DNA of 64,000 bases from Pseudomonas frederiksbergensis (GCF_001874645.1 NZ_CP017886.1:5198501-5262500); one strand, 5' to 3'; shown: positions 54,662 to 63,938, counted from the stretch's first letter. Notes: a model not told the origin generated them from the sequence alone. Numbers and translations: made by a program.

Positions 54662-55417
54662 ATGCAAATTCTCAAAGTGATTTCGCTGCTGCTCGACTAC
54701 CCGACCGAGATGCTGACAGGCGGGCGCGACGAACTGGAGCAAGCGATTATCCAGTCCCGGGAAATCAGCCCGAAGCAGCGCGGCGCATTGTTCGAGTTGC
54801 TGGAACTGATCTGCGCCAATGACCTGATGGACGGGCAGGAGCACTACGGTGCGCTGTTCGGCCGGGGGCGCTCGCTGTCGCTATTGTTGTTCGAGCACGT
54901 GCACGGCGAATCCCGCGACCGTGGCCAGGCCATGGTCGACATGATGGCGCAGTACGAAGCCGCCGGTTTTGCCATCGGCGTCAAGGAGCTGCCGGACTAT
55001 ATCCCGCTGTACCTGGAGTTCCTTTCCACTCGCGAAGAGATCGAGGCCCGTGAGGGCCTGGCGGATGTTTCGCACTTGCTGGCCTTGCTCGCGGCGCGTC
55101 TGGAGGAGCGTGAAAGCGCGTATGCCAGTTGCTTCCGGGCGCTGCTGCAAATTGCCGGAGCCGAGCCCCATCAGGCGGTGGCCGACCTTCGCGCACAGGT
55201 CGCCGCGGAACCTCGCGACGACTCCCTCGAAGCCCTCGACAAGATCTGGGAAGAGGAGGCCGTGGACTTTCTCCAGGCCGAACAGCAGGACCGTTGCAGT
55301 TCGCTGCCAAGCGCACCGGGCAAGGCCCGCGAGGAAAGCGCGGTGCCGTTGCACTGGGTGGATTTTCAGCATGAAGGGCTGGCCGCCGTGCCAGCCGGGG
55401 AGGTAGGCAATGTCTAA
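54662..55417 (+). CDS. narJ: Nitrate reductase assembly chaperone NarJ
   Basis: 251-residue cytoplasmic chaperone that holds the NarGH complex during cofactor loading. It has the TorD/NarJ fold strings QILKVISLLLDYPTEML, SLSLLLFEHVHGESRDRGQA and LPDYIPLYLEFLSTR, and an acidic C-terminus. It begins two bases after narH and overlaps narI by eight bases. Confidence 0.96.
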   Translation: MQILKVISLLLDYPTEMLTGGRDELEQAIIQSREISPKQRGALFELLELICANDLMDGQEHYGALFGRGRSLSLLLFEHVHGESRDRGQAMVDMMAQYEAAGFAIGVKELPDYIPLYLEFLSTREEIEAREGLADVSHLLALLAARLEERESAYASCFRALLQIAGAEPHQAVADLRAQVAAEPRDDSLEALDKIWEEEAVDFLQAEQQDRCSSLPSAPGKAREESAVPLHWVDFQHEGLAAVPAGEVGNV

Positions 55418-56090
55418 ATGGAATCTGTTGTTGTTCGGGATCTATCCCTATGTCGCCCTGGCGATTTGCCTGATTGGCAGTTGGGCACGCTTCGATCTGT
55501 CGCAGTACACCTGGAAGGCGGGCTCCAGCCAGATGCTCAACCAGCGCGGCATGCGCGTGGCGAGCAACTTCTTCCATATCGGTGTGTTGTTTGTGCTGGC
55601 CGGGCACTTCGTCGGCCTGCTGACCCCGGCGTCGGTTTACCACCATGTGATCAGCACTGAGAACAAGCAGTTGCTGGCGATGGTCTCCGGCGGGATCTTC
55701 GGCCTGCTTTGCCTGGTGGGTCTGCTGATGCTGATCAAACGGCGACTGACTGACCCTCGGGTTCGCGCTACTTCCAGCCCTTCTGACATCCTGATTCTGC
55801 TGGTGCTGCTGGCGCAGTTGCTGCTCGGCCTGCTGACAATCGTCGCGTCCACCGAACACATGGACGGCTCGGTGATGGTGATGCTCGCCGATTGGGCGCA
55901 GAACACTGTGCTGCTGCGGCCGATGGAAGCAGCGGCGTCCATTGCCCCGGTCGGGCTGACCTACAAGCTGCATGTGTTTCTCGGTTTGACCTTGTTCGTG
56001 CTGTTCCCCTTCACCCGTCTCGTACACATGATCAGTGCACCGGTCTGGTACTTGGGGCGTCGCTATCAAATCGTTCGGCAGAAATTCTGA
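55410..56090 (+). CDS. narI: Respiratory nitrate reductase gamma subunit
   Basis: 226-residue cytochrome b with five helices that oxidises quinol and anchors NarGH to the membrane. Heme-ligand histidines lie in NFFHIGVLFVLAGHFVGLLT and KLHVFLGLTLFVLFPFTRLV followed by HMISAP. The end YLGRRYQIVRQKF is typical. Translation is coupled with narJ. Confidence 0.97.
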   Translation: MSKWNLLLFGIYPYVALAICLIGSWARFDLSQYTWKAGSSQMLNQRGMRVASNFFHIGVLFVLAGHFVGLLTPASVYHHVISTENKQLLAMVSGGIFGLLCLVGLLMLIKRRLTDPRVRATSSPSDILILLVLLAQLLLGLLTIVASTEHMDGSVMVMLADWAQNTVLLRPMEAAASIAPVGLTYKLHVFLGLTLFVLFPFTRLVHMISAPVWYLGRRYQIVRQKF

Positions 56091-56100
56091 GGAGACAATC

Positions 56101-57060
56101 ATGTCAGGTGGATGTGGATGTGGCGGCGGTAACGGGGGCAGCGGTGGCTGCGGTTCTTCCAAGAAAGCGGAGCCTGAGGTAGTCGACATAGCGCCGGCCG
56201 GGGCGGTGCAGTTTGACGCACTGCCGGTTGAGCCAGCGGTCAATGACGCCCCGGCGCAGTTGATCGCCAGTAGCGAACAGGAGTGGCCGATCATCAGTGT
56301 CAACGAGGTGTCGATCACCCCGGAAGCGATGGCGCTAGAGCTGCAATATCACCCGGCGGAAAGCCGCGAAGAGGCGGTCTATCTGGCCGCCCGGGCGCTG
56401 GTGATCCGCGAGTTGTTGCAGCAACGCATTGCCGAGCTCGGCGTGTCGATGGAAATCGGCGCCGGTGAGAACGAAGAAGAAGCGGCCACTCGATTGTTGC
56501 TCGAACGTGAGGTGCAGGTGCCTCAGTGTGACGAGCAAACCAGTCTTCGTTACTACGAAAACAATCGCGGGCGCTTTCACAGCGCGCCGTTGCTGGCGGT
56601 GCGGCACATCCTGCTTGAGTGTGCACCGGATGATGCCGAGGCCCGTGCCCTTGCGCATGTCCAGGCCGAAATCCTGCTGCAGCGGCTGGCGGATTTGCCC
56701 GGCAGTTTCGCCGAGCTGGCAGTGAAATACTCGGCTTGTCCGTCGAAGGCTCAAGGCGGTTCTCTGGGGCAGATCAGCAAGGGCCAAACCGTGCCCGAGC
56801 TGGAACGTCAGTTGTTCACCCTGGCACCGGGGTTGGCCAGCAAACCGCTGGAAAGCCGTTACGGCTGGCATGTGGTCAGTGTCGATCAGCGGATCGAAGG
56901 CATGCCGTTGCCCTATGAAGTGGTGTCGACGGCGATCCGCACGCAGTTGCAGCAAGGCGTCTGGCAAAAAGCCCTGGTGCAATACCTGCAAACCCTGATT
57001 GGCGCGGCGGATATTCGCGGTATCCACTTGCAGGGCGCCGACTCACCGCTGGTGCAGTGA
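56101..57060 (+). CDS. PpiC-type peptidyl-prolyl isomerase of the nar operon
   Basis: 319-residue parvulin-family protein resembling NifM and the isomerase found after narI in P. aeruginosa. The N-terminus is a Cys/Gly-rich tail ([20 protein letters not shown]) of unknown use, possibly metal binding. The middle is a NifM-like helical domain, and the C-terminal parvulin domain has [37 protein letters not shown] and [17 protein letters not shown]. No signal peptide is seen, so it acts in the cytoplasm, probably in nitrate reductase folding. It begins 10 bases after narI. Confidence 0.92.
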   Translation: MSGGCGCGGGNGGSGGCGSSKKAEPEVVDIAPAGAVQFDALPVEPAVNDAPAQLIASSEQEWPIISVNEVSITPEAMALELQYHPAESREEAVYLAARALVIRELLQQRIAELGVSMEIGAGENEEEAATRLLLEREVQVPQCDEQTSLRYYENNRGRFHSAPLLAVRHILLECAPDDAEARALAHVQAEILLQRLADLPGSFAELAVKYSACPSKAQGGSLGQISKGQTVPELERQLFTLAPGLASKPLESRYGWHVVSVDQRIEGMPLPYEVVSTAIRTQLQQGVWQKALVQYLQTLIGAADIRGIHLQGADSPLVQ

Positions 57061-57085
57061 GCATTGGGCCAAACGGGGAGATGTG

Positions 57086-58078
57086 ATGAACGCTGTCATG
57101 CAGGATGGTTTTGGGCGGCAGATCGACTATCTGCGGATGTCGGTGACGGACCGTTGTGATTTTCGCTGTGTGTATTGCATGGCGAAAAACATGACCTTCC
57201 TGCCGCGTCAGCAGGTCCTGACGCTGGAAGAATTGCAGCGCCTTGCGACGCTGTTCGTCGGCCTGGGTGTACGCAAAATCCGCCTCACCGGCGGCGAACC
57301 GCTGATCCGTCCCGGCATTGTCGGACTGTGTCGCAACATCGCCGCCTTACCCGGTTTGCGCGAGCTGGTGATGACCAGCAATGGCTCGCAACTGGGCCGT
57401 TTGGCCCGGCCGTTGGCGGAGGCAGGGGTCAAGCGGATGAACATCAGCCTCGATAGCCTGGACGGGCAAAAGTTTCGTGCGATCACCCGTAATGGTGATC
57501 TCGATCAGGTGCTGGGCGGCATTGAAGCGGCGCGGGGCGCGGGGTTTGAGCGGATAAAACTCAACTGTGTGGTGATGAAAGGACGCAATTTCGATGAAGT
57601 CCCGGCGTTGGTGCAATACGCCATCGATCAACACATCGACATCAGTTTTATCGAAGAAATGCCCTTGGGCGATGTTGGCCGTTCACGGGGCGAGTCGTTT
57701 TGTTCCAGCGACGAAGTGCGGGCGCTGATCGCCAGTCATCATCGGTTGCTCGACAGTACCGAAAACAGCGGCGGACCGGCGCGCTACGTGCGCCTGGAAC
57801 GCCATCCCGATACCCGGATCGGTTTCATTTCACCCAACAGTCACAGCTTCTGTGGCAGCTGCAACCGGGTGCGAATGACCGTTGAAGGGAAGCTGTTGCT
57901 CTGTCTGGGGCAAGACGACGCACTGGATTTGCGCGGTTTGCTGCGGCGGTATCCGCTGGATGATCAACCGCTGATCGAGGCGGTGCAAAAAGCCTTGCGC
58001 GGCAAGCCATTGCGTCACGATTTCACCGCGCAAGGGGAGGTGCAGATCGTACGGTTCATGAACATGAGCGGTGGTTGA
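57086..58078 (+). CDS. moaA: GTP 3',8-cyclase
   Basis: Radical-SAM enzyme starting molybdenum cofactor synthesis from GTP, with MoaC. The SAM cluster motif is [16 protein letters not shown] (CxxxCxxC). Others are [41 protein letters not shown] and the C-terminal cluster motif [12 protein letters not shown] with a later Cys (LLLCLG). The end MNMSGG carries the conserved Gly-Gly. The 330 residues are normal. Last gene of the nar operon, 25 bases after the isomerase gene. Confidence 0.96.
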   Translation: MNAVMQDGFGRQIDYLRMSVTDRCDFRCVYCMAKNMTFLPRQQVLTLEELQRLATLFVGLGVRKIRLTGGEPLIRPGIVGLCRNIAALPGLRELVMTSNGSQLGRLARPLAEAGVKRMNISLDSLDGQKFRAITRNGDLDQVLGGIEAARGAGFERIKLNCVVMKGRNFDEVPALVQYAIDQHIDISFIEEMPLGDVGRSRGESFCSSDEVRALIASHHRLLDSTENSGGPARYVRLERHPDTRIGFISPNSHSFCGSCNRVRMTVEGKLLLCLGQDDALDLRGLLRRYPLDDQPLIEAVQKALRGKPLRHDFTAQGEVQIVRFMNMSGG

Positions 58079-58107
58079 TCCTGGATGTTAAGGCAACGAC
58101 GCGTTCC

Positions 58108-58253
58108 GTAGCAGCTGGCGAGCCCGCGAGCCTGCGTTCGGCTGCGAAGCAGTCGCAAATCAGATCATCGCGGTTTATCTGTAATACCGCAGTGCCTGAT
58201 TTTACGACTGCTTCGCAGCCGAACGCAGCCTCGCAAAGCTCGGCAGCTGCTAC
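58108..58253. repeat. Large REP-type inverted repeat after moaA
   Basis: Two perfect 24-base arms (58132-58155 and 58205-58228, CTGCGTTCGGCTGCGAAGCA and onward) lie inside outer GTAGCAGCTG/CAGCTGCTAC arms, a REPIN-like pair. It separates the nar and nrd operons. Confidence 0.9.
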
Positions 58254-58284
58254 GAGGGAATGTGCAAAGCCAGAAATCCTTAAG

Positions 58285-58305
58285 CCGCCTCTGGCGGTTT
58301 TTTTT
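58285..58305 (+). terminator. Rho-independent terminator after the nar operon
   Basis: CCGCC-TCT-GGCGG is followed by eight T residues. It is downstream of moaA and the REP pair. Confidence 0.85.
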
Positions 58306-58317
58306 CGCCGCGCAATC

Positions 58318-58331
58318 TTGATATCGATCAA
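58318..58331. promoter_or_regulatory. ANR/DNR box of nrdDG
   Basis: TTGAT-ATCG-ATCAA is a perfect consensus, 86 bases before the nrdD start. Confidence 0.9.
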
Positions 58332-58359
58332 TTGCACATCGGCACTTTGTCCGTAGTCT

Positions 58360-58406
58360 TCACTGCATGTTGTGTTTTTTACTTTGTAAAAATCTATATG
58401 TAGTAT
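58360..58406 (+). promoter_or_regulatory. Pair of NrdR-like boxes before nrdD
   Basis: 58360-58375 (TCACTGCATGTTGTGT, 11 of 16) and 58391-58406 (AATCTATATGTAGTAT, 12 of 16) resemble the NrdR consensus ACACTATATATAGTGT. Their starts are 31 bases apart, three helical turns, as usual for NrdR. This predicts repression when dNTPs are plentiful. Confidence 0.6.
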
Positions 58407-58417
58407 TTGGAGGCCGA

Positions 58418-60433
58418 ATGCAGAGCACGCTGATCTCAGTGGGATGTAACCGTTTGCACAAGCGCGACGGCAATCTGGTCGCCTTCGATGCCGACAAAAT
58501 CCGTCAAGCGTTGATCGCCGCCGGCAAGGCCACCGGGGAGTACGCCGAGGTTGAGGTTGAAGGTTTGCTCAAGGCAGTGCTGACCCGGTTGGAAGGGTTG
58601 CCGAGGCTGCATGTCGAGCAAATCCAGGACCGTGTCGAAAGAGTGTTGATGGACGCCGGTTATTTCCTCGCCATGCGCGCTTACATCGTCTACCGCGAAC
58701 AGCACGGGCGTTTGCGTCGCGACCGCCGGACCCTGGTCGAAGTGGCGACCTCGATGAACGAATACCTGGACCGTGAAGACTGGCGAGTTCAAGCCAACGC
58801 CAATCAGGGCTACTCCCTGGGCGGGTTGGTGCTGAACGTGTCGGGCAAGGTCACGGCCAACTACTGGCTGGACGAGGTGTACAGCGAGGCCATCGGTCAG
58901 GCTCACCGCGAGGCGGATTTGCATGTGCACGACCTGGACATGCTGGCGGGTTACTGCGCTGGCTGGTCGTTGCGCACCTTGTTGCACGAGGGCCTTAATG
59001 GTGTCCCCGGGCGGGTCGAAGCCGGTCCGCCGAAGCACTTGAGCAGTGCCCTGGGGCAGATGGTGAATTTCCTCGGCACCCTGCAAAACGAATGGGCCGG
59101 CGCGCAGGCCTTCAGCTCGTTCGATACTTATCTGGCGCCTTATGTGCGCAAGGACCAACTGAGTTTTCAGGAGGTGCGTCAGGCGATCCAGGAGTTCATC
59201 TACAACCTCAACGTTCCCTCGCGCTGGGGCACCCAAACGCCTTTCACCAACCTGACCTTTGACTGGGTGTGCCCGCAGGATCTGCGTGAGCAGATACCTG
59301 TCATCGGCGGTGAGGAAATGCCGTTTGCCTATGGCGACCTGCAAGTCGAGATGGATGTGCTCAACCGCGCCTATATCGAGGTGATGCAGGCCGGCGATGC
59401 GAAAGGGCGGGTGTTCACCTTTCCGATCCCGACCTACAACATCACCCATGACTTTCCCTGGGACAGTGAAAACGCCGACCGCTTGTTCGAGATGACGGCG
59501 CGTTACGGCCTGCCGTATTTCCAGAACTTCCTCAATTCGGATCTGCAACCCAATCAGGTGCGTTCGATGTGCTGCCGGTTGCAACTGGATGTGCGTGAGT
59601 TGCTCAAGCGTGGTGGCGGCTTGTTCGGCTCGGCGGAACAGACCGGATCGCTCGGCGTGGTGACGATCAACTGCGCGCGCCTGGGCTATGTGTTCAAGGG
59701 CGATACCAGCGGTTTGCTGAAGCGTCTGGACACGCTGATGGAACTGGCGATGGAGAGTCTGGAGGTCAAGCGCAAGGTCATTCAGCACCACATGGACGCC
59801 GGTTTGTACCCTTACACCAAGCGTTACCTGGGCACCTTGCGCAACCATTTTTCCACCATCGGCCTCAACGGCCTGCATGAAATGCTGCGCAATTTCACTG
59901 GCGACGAGCAGGGTATGCACACCGAGCAGGGCCGGCAGTTTGCCCTGAATCTGCTGGACCATGTGCGTGCCACGTTGCTGCGTTTTCAGGAAGAAACCGG
60001 TCATCTCTACAACCTGGAAGCGACACCGGCGGAAGGCACTACCTATCGCTTCGCCAAGGAAGACCTCAAGCGCTACCCCGACATTCTCCAGGCCGGTAGC
60101 CCGCTGGCGCCGTATTACACCAACTCCTCGCAACTGCCGGTGGGCTACACCGATGACCCCTTCGAAGCCCTGGAGCTGCAAGACGAACTGCAATGCAAAT
60201 ACACCGGCGGCACCGTCTTGCATCTGTACATGGCCGAGCGGATTTCCTCGACCGAAGCCTGCAAGCAACTGGTGCGCAAAGCCCTTGGGCGCTTCCGTCT
60301 GCCATACCTGACTGTGACCCCGACGTTCTCCATCTGCCCGGTGCACGGCTACCTCGATGGCGAGCATGAGTTCTGCCCCAAGTGCGACGAGGTCCTGCTG
60401 CTGCAAGAACAGAAACGCGGCACCGTTCATTGA
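58418..60433 (+). CDS. nrdD: Anaerobic ribonucleoside-triphosphate reductase, main polypeptide
   Basis: 671-residue class III reductase making dNTPs without oxygen. The N-terminal ATP-cone (LVAFDADKIRQALIAAGKAT) is followed by the ten-stranded catalytic barrel (GYSLGGLVLNVSG, LHVHDLDMLAGYCAGWSL, LNVPSRWGTQTPFTNLTFDW) and active-site cysteines (MCCRLQLD). Near the end a zinc site reads CPVHGYLDGEHEFCPKC, then the chain stops after LLLQEQKRGTVH. The glycyl-radical segment normally following the zinc site is not here; it is encoded by the next small gene. The start at 58418 follows GGAGG. It is preceded by an ANR/DNR box and NrdR-like boxes. Confidence 0.95.
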   Translation: MQSTLISVGCNRLHKRDGNLVAFDADKIRQALIAAGKATGEYAEVEVEGLLKAVLTRLEGLPRLHVEQIQDRVERVLMDAGYFLAMRAYIVYREQHGRLRRDRRTLVEVATSMNEYLDREDWRVQANANQGYSLGGLVLNVSGKVTANYWLDEVYSEAIGQAHREADLHVHDLDMLAGYCAGWSLRTLLHEGLNGVPGRVEAGPPKHLSSALGQMVNFLGTLQNEWAGAQAFSSFDTYLAPYVRKDQLSFQEVRQAIQEFIYNLNVPSRWGTQTPFTNLTFDWVCPQDLREQIPVIGGEEMPFAYGDLQVEMDVLNRAYIEVMQAGDAKGRVFTFPIPTYNITHDFPWDSENADRLFEMTARYGLPYFQNFLNSDLQPNQVRSMCCRLQLDVRELLKRGGGLFGSAEQTGSLGVVTINCARLGYVFKGDTSGLLKRLDTLMELAMESLEVKRKVIQHHMDAGLYPYTKRYLGTLRNHFSTIGLNGLHEMLRNFTGDEQGMHTEQGRQFALNLLDHVRATLLRFQEETGHLYNLEATPAEGTTYRFAKEDLKRYPDILQAGSPLAPYYTNSSQLPVGYTDDPFEALELQDELQCKYTGGTVLHLYMAERISSTEACKQLVRKALGRFRLPYLTVTPTFSICPVHGYLDGEHEFCPKCDEVLLLQEQKRGTVH

Positions 60434-60465
60434 TTTCGATCCACTCAACCGCAAGGAGCTTCACT

Positions 60466-60633
60466 ATGACTGCATCGCAAACACTGCCCCAGGCTCAACG
60501 TCAACGCTGCGAAATCTGGACCCGGGTGATGGGCTATCATCGCCCGGTATCGGCGTTCAATTCGGGTAAACAGTCCGAGCACCGCGAGCGGGTGCACTTC
60601 ACTGAAAGCGCGGCATTGGCCGGGCGCCAATGA
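60466..60633 (+). CDS. Separate glycyl-radical domain of anaerobic ribonucleotide reductase
   Basis: 55 residues containing CEIWTRVMGYHRPVSAFNSG then KQSEHRERVHF. This is the NrdD C-terminal glycyl-radical loop; the Gly in RVMGY is the predicted radical site. It has its own ribosome site (AAGGAG, 7 bases before the ATG) and lies in a different frame from nrdD, 32 bases after the nrdD stop. It overlaps the nrdG start by four bases. 671 plus 55 residues equals a normal full NrdD. The product should fit onto NrdD and be activated by NrdG. A frame error joining the two cannot be excluded without related genomes. Confidence 0.85.
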   Translation: MTASQTLPQAQRQRCEIWTRVMGYHRPVSAFNSGKQSEHRERVHFTESAALAGRQ

Positions 60634-61325
60634 GTCGAATGCTTCGGGTTGGGGGCATGGTGCCCCTGACCACTATCGACTATCCGGGTCAGCTCGCCTG
60701 CGTGCTGTTTTGCCAAGGTTGCGCGTGGCGTTGTCGTTACTGTCATAACCCGCAGTTGATCCCGCCTCGTGGTACTGACGAAGTGGATTGGCGGCGGGTG
60801 CTGGCATTTCTGCAACGACGTCAGGACTTGCTCGATGCTGTGGTGTTCAGCGGCGGTGAGCCGACCTTGCAAGACGGCTTGCTCGGCGCCATGGAAGAAG
60901 TGCGGGGGATGGGATTTCGCATCGGACTGCACAGCGCCGGTATCAAGCCGGCGGCGTTTGCCAAGGCACTGACCGGCGCCGATTGGGTCGGTTTCGATGT
61001 CAAGGCGTTGCCTGAGGATTGCCAGGCCATCACCGGGGTCGAGGGCAGTGGAACGGCGAACTGGCGCAGCCTTGAGCATCTGCTGGCCAGTGGTGTGGAT
61101 TACGAATGTCGTACCACTGTGCATTGGCATCTGTTCAAACCGGCACGTCTATTGATTCTGGCGCAGCGCTTGAATGAACTCGGCGTCAAACGCTTCGCCG
61201 TGCAACGGGTGCGCACCGAGCAGATGTTCGATCCGCTGCTGCCGAGTGTTTCGGCACACGCCTTGCTACCGGGTCTTTGGGAAGCCATGCGCGAATTGTT
61301 TCCAGTCTTCGTGTTGCGGGGCTGA
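60630..61325 (+). CDS. nrdG: Anaerobic ribonucleotide reductase activating protein
   Basis: 231-residue radical-SAM activase that puts the radical on the NrdD glycine. It has the cluster motif VLFCQGCAWRCRYCHNPQLI (CxxxCxxC), FSGGEPTLQDG and GLHSAGIKP. It is of the longer NrdG type (about 230 residues) rather than the short E. coli form. The start codon overlaps the stop of the glycyl-radical gene, so production of the radical domain and its activase is coupled. Confidence 0.95.
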   Translation: MSRMLRVGGMVPLTTIDYPGQLACVLFCQGCAWRCRYCHNPQLIPPRGTDEVDWRRVLAFLQRRQDLLDAVVFSGGEPTLQDGLLGAMEEVRGMGFRIGLHSAGIKPAAFAKALTGADWVGFDVKALPEDCQAITGVEGSGTANWRSLEHLLASGVDYECRTTVHWHLFKPARLLILAQRLNELGVKRFAVQRVRTEQMFDPLLPSVSAHALLPGLWEAMRELFPVFVLRG

Positions 61326-61361
61326 CCGAGGCGGCGGTTCAATATCCGGACGCTGGAATAC

Positions 61362-62741
61362 TCAGGCCCAGCCCCAGAATTGCAGCCACCAGCCGAATCC
61401 GATCAGGCCGTTGGCGAGCAACAGGCAAACGCTGCCGGACACGCGCCGCGTCAGGGCAATACTTTCTCGATCCAGCCGTTTCCAGCCCAACAGCAGACTC
61501 CAACTGATTGCGGCCAATAACAGGCAGGCCCTGGCCGGTTGTACCCATTCCAGCAGCAGGCCTTCATAGCGCAGCAATTTCACGGTGGTTGCCGACAGCC
61601 CGAGAAACAGTCCGGCACCCCCCAGGGGCGTGAGCGCCAGCGCCAGGGGCCAATACAGTGCACGATCACCCGCCAGGCGGGCCGTCAGGCGCAGGAGGAT
61701 CATCAACGTGGTGCCGAGCAGCATCGAACTCAAACCCAGATAAACGACAATGCTGAAACCGTCGAGCCAACTGAAGCTGTCGTTAAGCTGAGGGTAATGG
61801 GTGAGCAACCACCACGGGGCATTGTCCTGCAACGCCCAGAGCAGGTCGCGTTCGATCAGCCATTGGGCGAGGGTCTGTTTGAGGGCAACGAACCATGGGC
61901 TGACCGTCCACTGAAACGCGCCCATAGCCAGGCCGATGACGCCGAACAGCAGTAACCGTGCATCCCAGCGAGACAGCGTCTGCGCCGTCGCGTGAAGAAT
62001 TTCCTGATTGCTGGAACGGGCGATCAGCTGAACCGCGCCGCGTTGCCCGCTGCAGCGTCCGCAGGCATGGCAGTCACTGGCGCCTTGCAGGCGGCGGATA
62101 TCGAGCAGCGGGGCGCAGTTGGGCGGCGGCAGTCGGGGTGCGGCATTGTCCATCCAGCGTTGTTCATCGACCTGAAAATGAACGGGAGCCAGCCGGGCGA
62201 GCAGGGCAAAGACCCCGCTGACCGGGCACAGGTAGCGGCACCAGACCCGTTTGCCCCGGGCGAACAATAACCCGACGCCGACCGCCGCCACGGTCGAGCC
62301 GCCAAGAATCAACAACGCCGCCTGAGCGTAGTCATAAACGCTGATCAACTGACCGTAGAGGGTCGTCAGGCAGAACGCCAAGGTTGGCCAGCCGCCCCAG
62401 CGCAACCAGCGCGGCACACCCAGGCCTGTACCGTAATGGCTGGCCCATTCGCTGAGGGAACCTTCCGGGCACAGAACACCGCACCAGAGTCGGCCGAACA
62501 GCACCATCGACAGCAGCACGAACGGCCACCAGATACCCCAGAACAAAAACTGCGCGAGCACGGTCAGGTTGTCGAGTATCCGTGCCTGGCTGTCCGGTAG
62601 TGGCAACATCGCCGGTATCACCACCAGCAGCGCATAGAAAAGTACAACGGCCCACTGCACCGCGCGAATGACGGGCGCATGGCGACGCATCCCGTCACCC
62701 AGGCGCTGCAGCCATCGATTACAGCGACTCAGGTCGGGCAT
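61362..62741 (-). CDS. ftrD: FtrD-like polyferredoxin membrane protein
   Basis: 459-residue membrane protein with about ten helices and cluster motifs GRLWCGVLCPEGSLSEW, VWCRYLCPVSGVFALLA and SDCHACGRCSGQRGAVQ, in the NapH/CcoG style. In FtrABCD iron uptake systems this subunit is thought to move electrons used in ferrous oxidation during import. It follows an FTR1 permease gene, overlapping it by 13 bases, which fixes the assignment. The C-terminal half carries many extra helices. Confidence 0.85.
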   Translation of the reverse strand: MPDLSRCNRWLQRLGDGMRRHAPVIRAVQWAVVLFYALLVVIPAMLPLPDSQARILDNLTVLAQFLFWGIWWPFVLLSMVLFGRLWCGVLCPEGSLSEWASHYGTGLGVPRWLRWGGWPTLAFCLTTLYGQLISVYDYAQAALLILGGSTVAAVGVGLLFARGKRVWCRYLCPVSGVFALLARLAPVHFQVDEQRWMDNAAPRLPPPNCAPLLDIRRLQGASDCHACGRCSGQRGAVQLIARSSNQEILHATAQTLSRWDARLLLFGVIGLAMGAFQWTVSPWFVALKQTLAQWLIERDLLWALQDNAPWWLLTHYPQLNDSFSWLDGFSIVVYLGLSSMLLGTTLMILLRLTARLAGDRALYWPLALALTPLGGAGLFLGLSATTVKLLRYEGLLLEWVQPARACLLLAAISWSLLLGWKRLDRESIALTRRVSGSVCLLLANGLIGFGWWLQFWGWA

Positions 62742-63583
62742 GGGACGTTTCCCGTATTACGCTGCCGCAGCCAGCCGCCGACGGACAGCCAGTAACCGCC
62801 CCACACCAGCAAGGTCATACCACTGGGTGTCGCTCGATAACCGGCAAAGCCGGCAAGAAAGCCCCCTAATCCATGGCTGTCGCTCAACAATGCGCCGCTG
62901 TCCCAAAGCGCTTCGCCAATGACGCTGTAAACTTGCTCCGGCAAATCGAGGGCGAGCAGTTGACCGCCGATTCGCTCGGTGCCGCTGACCAGCAACGCCG
63001 CGCCGAGCATGAGCAGGATGACTTCGCTGATCGCAAAGAATCGCTGCCATGAAATGAACCGGCGACTGCTGTGCAGCAGGGCAAGGGTGAGTGCTGACAG
63101 CACCAGTCCCAATACGCCGCCGACCACAAACAAACCGAGTTGCGGGCCTCGCAAGCGAGCGCCGGCACCATAGAGGAACACCACGGTTTCGCTGCCTTCG
63201 CGGCTGACCGCGAGCATTGCCAGCAGCAACAGCCCTACACCGCCCTGTCGGGCCAGGTGAGTATCGGCGTGTCGTCGCAAGTCATGCTTGAGCGTGCGCC
63301 CGTGGCGATGCATCCAGCCGACCATTTGTACCATCAGCAGGCTGGCAACCAGTGCCAGTGCGGCCTGGAACCATTCACTGGCAGAACCGCTCATGGCCTC
63401 GCCGGCAAACAGAATCAGCACTGCGAGCAGGCCCGAGAGCATCAACCCCAGCATCACACCGGCCCACAGGAATTTGACCAGTCGATTACCCCGGCCTTGC
63501 TGGCTGGCCCAGGCCTGGAGAATGCCGATCACCAGCAGCGCCTCGACGCTTTCGCGCCAGACGATGAACATTGATTGATTCAT
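62729..63583 (-). CDS. ftrC: FTR1-family iron permease
   Basis: 284-residue high-affinity iron permease with seven helices. Both iron motifs REGLE-type are present as WRESVEALLVIG (REXXE) near the start and SREGSETVVFLYG mid-chain. The ATG at 63583 (MNQSMFIVWRES) follows GGAG. It is encoded between the cupredoxin and polyferredoxin genes of an FtrABCD-type operon. Confidence 0.92.
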   Translation of the reverse strand: MNQSMFIVWRESVEALLVIGILQAWASQQGRGNRLVKFLWAGVMLGLMLSGLLAVLILFAGEAMSGSASEWFQAALALVASLLMVQMVGWMHRHGRTLKHDLRRHADTHLARQGGVGLLLLAMLAVSREGSETVVFLYGAGARLRGPQLGLFVVGGVLGLVLSALTLALLHSSRRFISWQRFFAISEVILLMLGAALLVSGTERIGGQLLALDLPEQVYSVIGEALWDSGALLSDSHGLGGFLAGFAGYRATPSGMTLLVWGGYWLSVGGWLRQRNTGNVPCPT

Positions 63584-63605
63584 GGAAACTCCGTGCATGC
63601 GCGGG

Positions 63606-63938
63606 TTATTTCGCGAGGATGCCGCCCTCGGGCAGTTGCGGATTGTACTCGTCGAAGAAGGGGTAGTGACCGGGACTCAGGGGGTGAATGACCACGAAGG
63701 TTGTCACCCCCGGCGACAGGACTTTTTCAACCCGCAACGGCGTGCTCTCGAATTCGGCTGGTCCTTGACCGCTGTTTTTCAGGACAATCTTGAAGCGCTG
63801 TCCGGCCGGCACCTCCAGTAAGGCAGGGGTGAAGTGGCCATCGCGCAGGATCAGTTCGTAGCTCGGTAACTCGGCACGGACGGTCAACGGCGCAACGGCT
63901 CCGGCCACCATCAGCCAGGCAAGAGGCAGGCGCTTCAT
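63606..63938 (-). CDS. ftrB: Periplasmic cupredoxin-like iron oxidation protein
   Basis: 110 residues with a signal peptide (MKRLPLAWLMVAGAVAPLTV, cleavage after RA) and a cupredoxin-like domain (YELILRDGHFTPALLEVPAG, PGHYPFFDEY). In FtrABCD systems it is thought to oxidise ferrous iron for the permease. The copper-ligand Cys is not obvious, as in the EfeO-type cupredoxin group. It begins one base after the ftrA stop. Confidence 0.85.
   Translation of the reverse strand: MKRLPLAWLMVAGAVAPLTVRAELPSYELILRDGHFTPALLEVPAGQRFKIVLKNSGQGPAEFESTPLRVEKVLSPGVTTFVVIHPLSPGHYPFFDEYNPQLPEGGILAK

Noticed and set aside
53133..56318. Long minus-strand frames opposite narH, narJ and narI
   Set aside because: They are antisense to well-recognised genes and carry no family signature or ribosome sites.
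37990..58253. CRISPR-like arrays among the repeated palindromes
   Set aside because: The repeats are single REP-type inverted pairs at three distant intergenic sites, without regular spacers.
58436..60454. 672-codon open frame on the minus strand, antisense to nrdD
   Set aside because: It mirrors nrdD in the complementary frame, a common effect of GC-rich codons. No domain was recognised and the plus-strand product is unmistakable NrdD.
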